Source: Desulfonema magnum
GTDB taxonomy: Bacteria > Desulfobacterota > Desulfobacteria > Desulfobacterales > 4be13
Length of the DNA: 64,000 nucleotides
Reading direction: 5' to 3'
Assembly: GCF_017377395.1 (NCBI RefSeq)
Contig: NZ_CP061800.1
Location: 4,919,633 to 4,983,632 of the forward strand
The notes under the pieces are model-generated. The model did not search any database, had not been told where the DNA came from, and worked only from the letters and a program-made list of their open reading frames with translations. Of the stretch, positions 33,240-41,608 are shown piece by piece. The translations under genes were made by a program, and so were the position numbers. Position 1 is the first letter of the stretch. Each line of letters begins with the position of its first letter.

Positions 33240-34524
33240 ATCACGTCTGATATTCAAATAAGGTTATCAGACCCGATATTTTAAATTTCAACTCGTTACG
33301 AGGCCATGCTTCGTAACGCGAGACCGGGAGGCTTTGCCTCCCGTATAGAAGGGGAAAAGAAATTTTATCTTTTCCCCTTTTGAATACAGTCACCCACCTC
33401 CGCCACACACGGAAAAACCTTTGCCAGTCTCATCTGTCCTGTCCCCGCATTAATCGTGAAAATGAAAAAATCAAGAGCGCACCCGCGGAAACCCGGCTTT
33501 TTTCCAGGCTTAAGCGTAAGCGGGTTTTCCGGTATTTTCTCCGGAGTGCGAAAATGCTTTTTCGCAATGCCGCCTGCCCAAATGCCAACGCCAGAATCAT
33601 GAATGTATTTTCTCCGGAGTGCGAAAATGCTTTTTCGCAATTGCAAAAATAAAATTTTTGCACTCCGGATCCGCCCGGAACTTCCTAAGTCAACAGCATT
33701 AGGGGAACCTCCCCGGTCGGAAAAACCCGGGTTTTTCCCCCGTCTGTCGTGTCTGCTCTGTGACAGCCCGGAAACTTTGCGATCTGCTGAGAGTTCATGT
33801 TTTGCAGCGTAATGTTGAAAATGGAACTTGATTATCAGGTGATAAAAGACTATTTTAAGGTAAGATTTTAAGAAAATTTTTACCCTTCCGGAGTGTCAAA
33901 CTGCAAGTTTGGTACTCCGAATAATCTTTTTTTTAAAGTCTGTACATGACTATATTTTATACTCAGTGATCAAGTTTTTTGTTTCTGACTCTGTAAATAA
34001 TGAAATTTGAATATATCAAAGACAGGGAACAGATGTCCGGTTTTTCAGACCTTAAAAAAATCAGAGCGTAACCAAAACCGAACACGACTTACCTGTTTTT
34101 ACACTTTAAAAAAATTAAAATGTTCAGCAGACCGAAAATGTGTCCATGAAAATTTTTCGATCTGATGACACTCATACAATTTTCAAGAAAGAACATACCA
34201 GGTATATTCTTTCTGAAAATCATCTAAGGGATTTTCTAAAAAATAAAATACCCGGAATGTAGGGTGGGTGAAGCGAAGCGGAACCCACCTTACGCGGATG
34301 TCCGGTGGGTTCCGCTTCGCTTCACCCACCCTACGTTTTCCACATTTTTCCGAACCGGGTATATTATTTATTTGGAGTTCCCTAAGTTAGTGACCGGAAT
34401 AAAGATTCCTTGTTTAAAAATTATCACCAAGCTCAGTCAGTAAAAAAAAACTTTATCATCAGATGATTAATACTAAATGATAAATATCTGTCAAATTCAA
34501 AAAATTTGGCAGTCAGGGGGATTT
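33240..34524. other. 1.28-kb spacer with nested hairpins and repeats
   Basis: No gene. After hsp20-5: CGTTACGAGGCCATGCTTCG hairpin, CGGGAGGCTTTGCCTCCCG hairpin, and AAGGGGAAAAGA...TCTTTTCCCCTT (33350-33380), probably terminating the cluster. 33,480-33,670 contains CGGAGTGCGAAAATGC-type palindromes related to the 74-bp array, plus an AAACCCGGCTTTTTT copy. 33894-33927 is a CGGAGTGTCAAACT hairpin. 34224-34386 is a nested inverted element. Confidence 0.65.
34224..34386. mobile_element. 163-bp inverted-ended element with perfect 31-bp inner hairpin
   Basis: The outer ends CTAAGGGATTTTC and GGAGTTCCCTAAG, with AATAAAATACCCGG facing CCGGGTATATTATT, are imperfect inverted repeats. Inside, the GTAGGGTGGGTGAAGCGAAG arm (34259-34289) has a perfect 31-bp complement at 34304-34334, a palindrome type common across bacterial genomes. 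Ends resembling AATAAAATACCC plus GGGATTCCCC also occur near 13,470-13,497 and 38,090-38,120. Confidence 0.6.
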
Positions 34525-35577
34525 ATGAAAGCGATGCTTGTTACAGGCGGCTGCGGATTTATCGGGACAAATTTTATCCGGTATCTGCTTTCCAAATCTG
34601 ACTTTACAGGACGCATTGTCAATGTGGATAAGCTCACATATGCCGGAAATCTTGAAAATATGACTGAAATTGATAAAAAATTTATAGGACGGTATAAGTT
34701 CATAAACGCGGATATATGCGATTCCGAAGCCATGTCAGAATTATTTGAAAAATATAAAATTGATACGGTATGCCATTTTGCAGCAGAATCTCATGTTGAC
34801 AGATCTATCGCGGAGCCGGATGCTTTTATCAAAACCAATATTGTCGGTACATTTAATCTCATTGAACTGGTCCGAAAACATAAAGATCAGATGCTTCTCT
34901 TTCACCATGTCAGCACCGATGAGGTTTATGGCGCCCTTGGTCCTTATGGCTTTTTTACCGAAGATACGCCTTACAATCCGAGCAGTCCTTATTCCGCGTC
35001 CAAGGCATCTTCCGACCATCTTGTAAGAGCCTATCATAAGACATATGGAATACCTGTGACCATTTCCAACTGTTCAAACAATTACGGGCCATACCAATTT
35101 CCGGAAAAACTTATTCCCATGATGATACTGAACGCCCTTGAGGGAAAAAGTCTTCCGGTTTACGGTGATGGCCGTAATGTAAGGGACTGGCTCTATGTGG
35201 AAGATCATTGCAGTGCCATATGGGAAATCATGAAAAAGGGAAGGCGGGGCCAAACCTATAATATCGGGGGCAGGTGTGAGATGTACAATATTGATGTGGT
35301 AAGAAGAATATGCGACCTTTTGGATGAGCTGAATCCGATGCCAGGCGGCGGATCACGAAGAGGACTGATAACTTTTGTCAAAGACAGACCCGGTCATGAT
35401 TTCAGATATGCAATTGATTTCAATAAATTACGCGGAGAGACCGGTTGGGAGCCGAATGAGTCCTTTGAAACCGGAATGAGAAAGACCATTCAATGGTATC
35501 TGGATAACCAGGAATGGGTAAGCAGAGTCAGAACCGGAGAATACATGTCGTGGATGGAGCAGCAGTATAATCTCTGA
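34525..35577 (+). CDS. rfbB: dTDP-glucose 4,6-dehydratase
   Basis: Converts dTDP-glucose to dTDP-4-keto-6-deoxyglucose, precursor of rhamnose and other O-antigen or exopolysaccharide sugars. The 350-residue SDR protein has GGCGFIGTNF (NAD-binding GxxGxxG, residues 8-17), AAESHVDRSI, STDEVYG (Thr-Asp-Glu catalytic triad) and YSASKASSDH (YxxxK). ATG 34525 follows CAGGGGG and matches the family start; the frame is open 16 codons further up to 34477 without support. No other rml genes are adjacent. A GACTTCCGAAG...CTTTGGAAGTC hairpin after the stop is a likely terminator. Confidence 0.95.
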   Translation: MKAMLVTGGCGFIGTNFIRYLLSKSDFTGRIVNVDKLTYAGNLENMTEIDKKFIGRYKFINADICDSEAMSELFEKYKIDTVCHFAAESHVDRSIAEPDAFIKTNIVGTFNLIELVRKHKDQMLLFHHVSTDEVYGALGPYGFFTEDTPYNPSSPYSASKASSDHLVRAYHKTYGIPVTISNCSNNYGPYQFPEKLIPMMILNALEGKSLPVYGDGRNVRDWLYVEDHCSAIWEIMKKGRRGQTYNIGGRCEMYNIDVVRRICDLLDELNPMPGGGSRRGLITFVKDRPGHDFRYAIDFNKLRGETGWEPNESFETGMRKTIQWYLDNQEWVSRVRTGEYMSWMEQQYNL

Positions 35578-35690
35578 ATCAAAGACTTCCGAAGTATTAT
35601 AAGCTTTGGAAGTCCTGTGTTCAACAGATTGGAAAAAATTTTTGTAAAAAAACGCTTCGCTCTGTTTTTGCGCTCCGGAAAAAATTTTTG

Positions 35691-35752
35691 CTGATTATAA
35701 CGGATTTAGGGGAGGGCTGATTCAGCCCTGTAAGGGCGGTATATTTATAGCA
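35691..35752 (+). repeat. Dispersed 62-bp repeat, copy 2
   Basis: CTGATTATAACGGATTTAGG followed by GGAGGGCTGATTCAGCCC and GGGCGGTATATTTATAGCAG. It aligns along its length with the minus strand at 14964-14903 and with 46529-46592. Confidence 0.8.
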
Positions 35753-35765
35753 GATTTGCTCCGGA

Positions 35766-36715
35766 GGGATCCGGAGTGCAAAAATTATATTTTTGCAGTT
35801 GCGAAAAAACATTTTTCGCACTCCGGAAAGAACACCGGACGGAGCCGGAGTGCAAAAATTGTATTTTTGCAATATCCGGAGTGCAAAAATTGTATTTTTG
35901 CAGTTGCGAAAAAACATTTTTCGCACTCCGGAAAGAACACCGGACGGAGCCGGAGTGCAAAAATTGTATTTTTGCAATATCCGGAGTGCAAAAATTGTAT
36001 TTTTGCAGTTGCGAAAAAACATTTTTCGCACTCCGGAAAGAACACCGGACGGAGCCGGAGTGCAAAAATTGTATTTTTGCAGTTGCGAAAAAACATTTTT
36101 CGCACTCCGGAAAGAACACCGGACGGAGCCGGAGTGCAAAAATTATATTTTTGCAGTTGCGAAAAAACATTTTTCGCACTCCGGAAAGAACACCGGACGG
36201 AGCCGGAGTGCAAAAATTGATTTTTGCAATATCCGGAGTGCAAAAATTGTATTTTTGCAGTTGCGAAAAAACATTTTTCGCACTCCGGAAAGAACACCGG
36301 ACGGAGCCGGAGTGCAAAAATTGTATTTTTGCAGTTGCGAAAAAACATTTTTCGCACTCCGGAAAGAACACCGGACGGAGCCGGAGTGCAAAAATTGTAT
36401 TTTTGCAGTTGCGAAAAAACATTTTTCGCACTCCGGAAAGAACACCGGACGGAGCCGGAGTGCAAAAATTGTATTTTTGCAGTTGCGAAAAAACATTTTT
36501 CGCACTCCGGAAAGAACACCGGACGGAGCCGGAGTGCAAAAATTGTATTTTTGCAGTTGCGAAAAAACATTTTTCGCACTCCGGAAAGAACACCGGACGG
36601 AGCCGGAGTGCAAAAATTGTATTTTTGCAATATCCGGAGTGCAAAAATTATATTTTTGCAGTTGCGAAAAAACATTTTTCGCACTCCGGAGAGAACACCG
36701 GAAAATTTGTTTTTT
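35766..36715. repeat. Cruciform array: 11 copies of a 74-bp unit
   Basis: The core GTTGCGAAAAAACATTTTTC begins at 35798, 35903, 36008, 36082, 36156, 36260, 36334, 36408, 36482, 36556 and 36661. Spacing is 74 bp, or 104-105 bp where an extra 31-bp hairpin (ATATCCGGAGTGCAAAAATT type) is inserted. Each unit has nested palindromes: TGCAAAAA/TTTTTGCA, GCGAAAAA/TTTTTCGC and outer CCGGAGTGC/GCACTCCGG. The unit has no stop triplet on either strand, which creates long spurious ORFs. Single related hairpins lie at 33,540-33,670 and 60585-60619. Confidence 0.95.
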
Positions 36716-36717
36716 AC

Positions 36718-36990
36718 GGTTTTCACACCTTTAACATGTCCGATCCAATATACGCCGCGGTCAATATCATGGAACTGGCCTTCAGCAATCGCAGCATCAA
36801 CGTAATTGGCACGACCACCAAAATGAATCGGCACATAGCGGGATAAACGCGCAATCATATCTGCCGGGTATCTTCCCCCGTCATAAGGGCCTGGCTGCAA
36901 CACAGGATCGCCGATTTTAGCATTGTTTGAATTGGCCAGAACGTGATTGTTGCTCAGGAAGTCCCGTGATCCACTGACGAGCTTGTCTGC
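36718..36990 (-). pseudogene. Trypsin-like serine protease fragment cut by the 74-bp array
   Basis: On the minus strand the frame reads DFLSNNHVLANSNNAKIGDP, VLQPGPYDGGRYPADMIARL, RYVPIHFGGRANYVDAAIAE and DIDRGVYWIGHVKGV before entering the repeat array. SNNHVL with the catalytic His and VDAAIA with the catalytic Asp match bacterial trypsin-like (Nal1-like) peptidases. The N-terminal barrel is missing (a stop lies just upstream, overlapping the end of the DUF3467 gene), and the Ser-containing C-terminal half is replaced by repeat sequence. It is a remnant of roughly 90 codons. Confidence 0.75.
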
Positions 36991-37250
36991 TATTTATTTT
37001 TTTCCAGGATGCGCCCAAAACTCCGCTCATACTGCTCAACAGACTGCCGAAGCACTTCCAAAAAAGATTTCGCATAAACCGGACTCGTAACAATACGGAT
37101 ATAAATATCCCCTTCTCCGTTTTCAGAATAAAACTGCCCGAAATCGAATAAGAACTCAGAGGCATTGTGCCCGACCTTGAAATAATTGGCGTAACGTCCC
37201 TCAAGTTTCTTATCATCACAGTCAGTTTTTGATGTGCGAACCTTTTTCAT
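36990..37250 (-). CDS. DUF3467 protein
   Basis: An 86-residue protein (LEGRYANYFKVGHNASEFLF, DFGQFY, GDIYIRIVTSPVYAKSFLEV, YERSFGRI) matching the small DUF3467 family of bacterial and archaeal proteins of unknown function, ~90-100 aa, often near metabolic or redox genes. ATG 37250 lies in an AT-rich context without a strong SD. Its stop overlaps the protease remnant. Confidence 0.82.
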   Translation of the reverse strand: MKKVRTSKTDCDDKKLEGRYANYFKVGHNASEFLFDFGQFYSENGEGDIYIRIVTSPVYAKSFLEVLRQSVEQYERSFGRILEKNK

Positions 37251-37611
37251 GTTGATGATCTTTCCAATGTTGTTCCGTCCGGATGACGGGAAGGATTAAT
37301 CTGTGAATAAATATAAGCAAGATGAGTGCCAACCCGGGCCAAACAGAAGTTTATTTTATAACCTTCTGATAAATAAAGATTAATTTTAAATGAAGCGTAT
37401 CGGAAGTTCTCATTCTTCTGGTGAGAAATGTTACACATTCTGTTACACATAAAATTTTTGTCACACCCAAAAAAATGAGGTTTTATGATTATAATATGCT
37501 GAAAACATATCTTTTCATTTGGTATAAACCGAGGAGGAAGGAAAGTGCGGAGGTGTAACATTTTTATGTTACAGAATCATGTGACAGTGTTACACTCGAC
37601 GACCAAGTTTT

Positions 37612-37702
37612 GGTAGTCCTGCAAAGGTGGTGATAAATCTCGTTCAGTTCCCCGATTATCGGGACACTGAATCTCATTCATCACTGCTCGTGCAGGACTA
37701 CC
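37612..37702. repeat. 91-bp palindromic repeat (copy 2)
   Basis: GGTAGTCCTGCAAAGG at the left end and GTGCAGGACTACC at the right end, same length as 20981-21071. The centre is inverted relative to copy 1 (CCCGATTATCGGGACACTGA), as expected for a near-palindrome. Confidence 0.85.
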
Positions 37703-37782
37703 CAAATTTTTTTTGCCATTCCTGCGAAAGCAGGAATCCGCTGCTTTCAGAAAGCCTGGGGGTGTCCCACCTTTTACACATC

Positions 37783-37985
37783 CGAAAAAATCAGCCACAA
37801 AGACACAAAGGAACCGCAAAGAGACTTCGTCAGACTTCGTGTCTTCGCGGCAGAAAAAACAGGCGTGTCCCGCCTTTTATCCGAAAAAATCAGCCGCAAA
37901 GACACAGAGGAACCGCAAAGAGACTTCGTGAGACTTTGTGTCTTCGTGCCTTCGTGGCAAAAAAACCGGATGGGTCCCGCCTTTC
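37783..37985 (+). repeat. Two tandem ~99-bp units of the ACGAAGACACAAAG family
   Basis: CGAAAAAATCAGCC begins both units (37783 and 37882), each continuing CAAAGACACA(A/G)AGGAACC, CAAAGAGACTTCGT and TTCGTGTCTTCG-like sequence. This belongs to the dispersed GGCACGAAGACACGAAG-type repeats seen in many environmental bacteria (general knowledge). Confidence 0.85.
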
Positions 37986-38200
37986 ACACATAAAACCTGT
38001 CCTTGTGTAAAAGGTGGGACACACCCGAAAGCCTGATCATCGAGATTACAGTTAATGGTTAATTATTTTTTTAAAACTGCGCAAAATGATAGGGGTATTT
38101 TATTTTGGGGAAATCCCTTATTGTTGTTTCATCATTCTGCTGCCTGTATGTGATTGACATTATATAAGTCATAGGGTAGTTTTTTTCATTGTCATGGAAT

Positions 38201-38413
38201 ACCTCATATAAACAGACATGACCTGCCTGTCACAATGTCACATGAAAATTTTTTAATTTTTCTTAACACTTAACACTTAACACCTAACACTTAACACCTA
38301 ACACTTAACACCTAACACTTAACACCTAACACTTAACACCTGACACTTAACACTTAACACCTAACACTTAACACCTAACACCTAACACTTAACACCTAAC
38401 ACTTTCATATAAA
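38201..38413 (+). repeat. Composite repeat array R3 with expanded heptamer tract
   Basis: One degenerate long unit (CATATAAACAGACATGACCT, CACAATGTCACATGAAAATT) followed by about twenty YTRACAC heptamers (38262-38402) and a terminal TTTCATATAAA, 16 bases before the res start. It shows that the heptamer part expands independently of the long unit. Confidence 0.95.
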
Positions 38414-38429
38414 AAATTAAGGATAAGGC

Positions 38430-41393
38430 ATGTCTTCATCATTTAATCCCATATTAAACAGCCCTTTTGAAGAACCGGATCATTATTATGATACCCAGCT
38501 GGACGGAAGTTTGGATTATGACAACATCATCAGCGGGAGGAGGCCCTTTGTTCCGGATGTTCCCCTCGCGCCGGTGAAGCCGGGGAAGCAAAAACAGGTC
38601 TTTACCGTAAAAGATGTTTCTGATACCTATGACACCCATCTGGTGAATCTCATCCGCAGGGAAGCAGGCGCGTGGCGAACTGCGGGATATCCCAATGTCA
38701 CCCGTGTGACCGGGGAGCTGCTGACCTTCTGGTTTCTGAATCCTGAACGGAATAACAAACTGTTTTTTGCCCAGAGAGAGGCCATTGAAATCGCAGTCTG
38801 GCTGAACGAAGCCGCGGAAAAATCCAACGCGGGGCAGAATATTCTGAACCGGATCCGTGAGGGGCAGGTTATAAGAAAGACACATACTGGATTTAATTTG
38901 CCCCGAATTGCGTTTAAAATGGCCACAGGAACAGGAAAAACCGTGGTCATGGCCATGCAGATTCTTTATCATTTCTTTAATCGGACCGAATACAGAAATG
39001 ATGTACGGTTTGCAGATTATTTTCTTATCCTGACCCCGGGGATAACCATCAAGGATCGTCTCGGGGTCTTATTTGCGGATACAGAGGCCCGGCATAAATA
39101 TGATGCAAAAGATTATTATCATATCCGGGACCTGGTGCCATATGCTTTTGAAAACCGATTGTCCGGGCTGAATGCAAAGCTTGTGATTACCAACCGCCAT
39201 TCCCTTGAACGCCGGGTGCTGAAGGGCAACAAGAAAAGCCCTTTTGACGGCAAAAAAGGAAGAAACAAAGACCATGGCATGGAAGATTATGCCCGTGTCA
39301 TCCAAAAGGTCCTGGGGAAATTCAGAAAAGGCCGGCGGGTGGTGGTCATTAATGATGAGGCCCATCACTGCTACCTCCCAAAAGTAAAAACAAAGCAAAA
39401 GGAAAATCAGCGGGCCGCGGTCTGGATCACAGGAATTGCTGAGATTGCAAAGAAATTCAAAGTCCGGGCCGTGTATGACCTGAGCGCGACACCCTATTAT
39501 CTGAATGGGTCAGGCTATGATCCTTATACCCTGTTTCCTTGGGTGGTGAGTGACTTCGGGCTGGTGGAGGCCATGGAGTCGGGGCTGGTGAAGATTCCCT
39601 TTATGCCTGAGACAGACACCACCCAGGAGATTGAAATGCCCAAACTCCGCAATATTTACGAGTTTGTGAAAGATGATCTGCCTAAAAAAAGCGCAAAGAA
39701 ACAGAAATTTACAGCGCATCCCCAACTGCCGGAACTGGTGAGGATCGGTTTGGAGCAGTTTTATTCCCATTATAAAAAGGAATATGAAAAGGTCCGGGAA
39801 TTGTTTGACAGCCCCCCTGTTTTTATCGTGGTCTGCAATAACACCAGTATTTCTTCAGAAATTTTCAGATATATCGCGGGATATGAAATTGAGCGAGAAG
39901 AGGGGGAGACTCAGGTGGTGAACGGGAAATTCGAGTTGTTTGACAATTTTGACCCGAATACCCGCCAGCTCCTCAGAAAGCCGCCCACGTTGCTTATTGA
40001 TTCAGAGGAGCTGGAGAATTCCGATCAGATCACGCCGCAGTTTAAAAAAATATTCGCGTCCGAGATTGAGCGGTTCAAAGCAGATTATCGCAGACTCCGC
40101 CCGGACAGGTCCGTAGATCAGATCACAGACTCGGATTTGTTGCGGGAGGTGGTCAACACGGTGGGTAAAATGGGAACCCTGGGCGCGCATGTCCGATGCG
40201 TGGTGTCCGTGTCCATGCTCACAGAGGGATGGGACGCGAACACGGTCACACATATCATGGGACTGCGGGCTTTTGGGTCCCAGCTGCTGTGTGAGCAGGT
40301 GGTGGGACGTGCGCTCAGGCGGGTGAATTATTACAGGGACGAGACCGGCCAGTTCCCGCCGGAATATGCCCATGTGATCGGTGTGCCTTTTAAATTCTTC
40401 AAGGGCGGGAAAACTGCTGTGACACCGCCTAAGGGAGATATGGTTCAGATCAGGGCACTGCCGGAACGGGGCGCGTATGAGATTTGTTTTCCCAATATCA
40501 CGGGTTACAGGATTGAGCGATTAAATGATGAGATCAGAGCGGATTTCAGCCAGATAGAACCGTTTGAGATTGATGGCTCAAAATTGCCTGCTGAGACCAA
40601 ACTGACAACAGCGTTTTCGCCGGCATCCAAAACGTTGTCGCTGGAGGAGCTGAAAGAAAAACGGGAACAGGAGCTGATTTATCATATCACCCAGTCTCTG
40701 ATTTCCCTTTGTTTCAGGGATGATGACGGAAATCCCCTGTTTTACCATTTTCCTGTCCTGAAAAAAATTGTTCAGGAATGGGTACGCACAAAGGTTTGCT
40801 GTATTGGCGACGCATTTAAAAACATGCTGTTTCATCTGGATGAAATGCGATATTGCCACCATATCATGCGGGGGATTCATGCGGATCAGCAAAAGCATGA
40901 CAGTATCCTTCCTGTGTTTAATTCGTACAATAAATTCGGTTCCACTTGTCATGTGAACGGGGTGACAAGGAAAAAGATTTATCAGACCACGAAAAGCCAT
41001 GTGAATTTTGTGGTTGCAGATACAAATGCCTGGGAACAGATCGCGGCAAAGACTCTGGAAGAGATGGATGAGGTGGTTTGCTATGTGAAAAATGAATTTC
41101 TGGGGTTTGCGATTCCATATCTGAAAGATGGCAAGGATGATAAGCATTATTATCCTGATTTTATTGCACAATGTAAATCTGAAAATGGGAAGAGGATTCA
41201 ACTGATTATTGAAATAACAGGAATGAATAAGGACAAGGCGGAAAAAAAATGGTATGTGGAGAATCGCTGGCTCCCCGCGGTGAACACTGTCAGAGAAAAA
41301 TACGAGTATGATGAATGGCGGTTTGTCGAGATCGCGGACGATATCAGGGATATTAAAAATCAACTCATTGAAAAAATTCGGGAATGTGTCTGA
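38430..41393 (+). CDS. res: Type III restriction endonuclease Res subunit
   Basis: A 987-residue SF2 helicase-nuclease. Motif I MATGTGKT (~164-171), motif II DEAHH (~309-313), motif III DLSATPYYL, motif VI CEQVVGRALRRV (~618-629), and a C-terminal PD-(D/E)xK nuclease (YYPDFIAQ ~906, LIIEITG ~927). It cuts unmethylated DNA after ATP-dependent communication between two sites, and needs the Mod subunit encoded 215 bp downstream. AAGGATAAGG serves as SD. Array R3 sits immediately upstream. Order res-mod is reversed relative to the classical mod-res operons. Confidence 0.92.
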   Translation: MSSSFNPILNSPFEEPDHYYDTQLDGSLDYDNIISGRRPFVPDVPLAPVKPGKQKQVFTVKDVSDTYDTHLVNLIRREAGAWRTAGYPNVTRVTGELLTFWFLNPERNNKLFFAQREAIEIAVWLNEAAEKSNAGQNILNRIREGQVIRKTHTGFNLPRIAFKMATGTGKTVVMAMQILYHFFNRTEYRNDVRFADYFLILTPGITIKDRLGVLFADTEARHKYDAKDYYHIRDLVPYAFENRLSGLNAKLVITNRHSLERRVLKGNKKSPFDGKKGRNKDHGMEDYARVIQKVLGKFRKGRRVVVINDEAHHCYLPKVKTKQKENQRAAVWITGIAEIAKKFKVRAVYDLSATPYYLNGSGYDPYTLFPWVVSDFGLVEAMESGLVKIPFMPETDTTQEIEMPKLRNIYEFVKDDLPKKSAKKQKFTAHPQLPELVRIGLEQFYSHYKKEYEKVRELFDSPPVFIVVCNNTSISSEIFRYIAGYEIEREEGETQVVNGKFELFDNFDPNTRQLLRKPPTLLIDSEELENSDQITPQFKKIFASEIERFKADYRRLRPDRSVDQITDSDLLREVVNTVGKMGTLGAHVRCVVSVSMLTEGWDANTVTHIMGLRAFGSQLLCEQVVGRALRRVNYYRDETGQFPPEYAHVIGVPFKFFKGGKTAVTPPKGDMVQIRALPERGAYEICFPNITGYRIERLNDEIRADFSQIEPFEIDGSKLPAETKLTTAFSPASKTLSLEELKEKREQELIYHITQSLISLCFRDDDGNPLFYHFPVLKKIVQEWVRTKVCCIGDAFKNMLFHLDEMRYCHHIMRGIHADQQKHDSILPVFNSYNKFGSTCHVNGVTRKKIYQTTKSHVNFVVADTNAWEQIAAKTLEEMDEVVCYVKNEFLGFAIPYLKDGKDDKHYYPDFIAQCKSENGKRIQLIIEITGMNKDKAEKKWYVENRWLPAVNTVREKYEYDEWRFVEIADDIRDIKNQLIEKIRECV

Positions 41394-41466
41394 TCCCTGG
41401 TTTACAGGATGACAGAACTTTCAAGATCAGAACGCGTTCCGCCTCCCTTGGCCCGGAGTAAAGAAA

Positions 41467-41607
41467 ATGTATCGAGACATATTGATAAAACAAGTAAAAA
41501 AAGCTATCCTCGAGATGGAGCCTGACGCGGAGATTATTCTTTATGGTTCCCGCTCACGGGGCAATTCAACATTACTCAACTTATCCGAAGGGGTTAAATT
41601 AAAATAA
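41467..41607 (+). pseudogene. Truncated MNT-type nucleotidyltransferase
   Basis: A 46-codon frame, MYRDILIKQVKKAILEMEPD then IILYGSRSRGNSTLL, carries the GSxxRGN motif of minimal nucleotidyltransferases (MNT antitoxins), but the sequence diverges directly after GNS, before the DxD metal site, and stops at 41605. GGAG at 41454-41457 gives it an SD. Normally such genes (~100 aa) pair with a HEPN toxin; none follows. The mod start at 41609 is one base after this stop, so translation of this remnant may be coupled to mod. Confidence 0.7.
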
Positions 41608-41608
41608 C

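Larger units (their letters stand above)
37251..38429. other. 1.18-kb repeat-filled spacer upstream of res
   Basis: 37251-37611 is an AT-rich leader of the DUF3467 gene with several GTTACAC motifs near 37,430-37,590. 37612-37702 is copy 2 of the 91-bp palindrome. 37712-37735 is a CCTGCGAAAGCAGG palindrome. 37783-37985 is a two-unit repeat. 38,090-38,120 resembles an end of the 34,224 element. 38201-38413 is array R3. Open frames here are repeat artefacts. Confidence 0.7.

Noticed and set aside
35756..36903. Several overlapping 150-372-codon open frames on both strands
   Set aside because: All are translations of the 74-bp cruciform array, which lacks stops in every frame; no SD, and the same peptides recur in three frames.
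37627..38010. 127-codon frame between DUF3467 and res
   Set aside because: Spans the 91-bp palindrome and the two-unit ACGAAGACACAAAG repeat; peptide is repetitive.
41393..41466. Promoter or attachment site between res and mod
   Set aside because: No direct repeat or recognisable boxes; only an SD for the MNT remnant.
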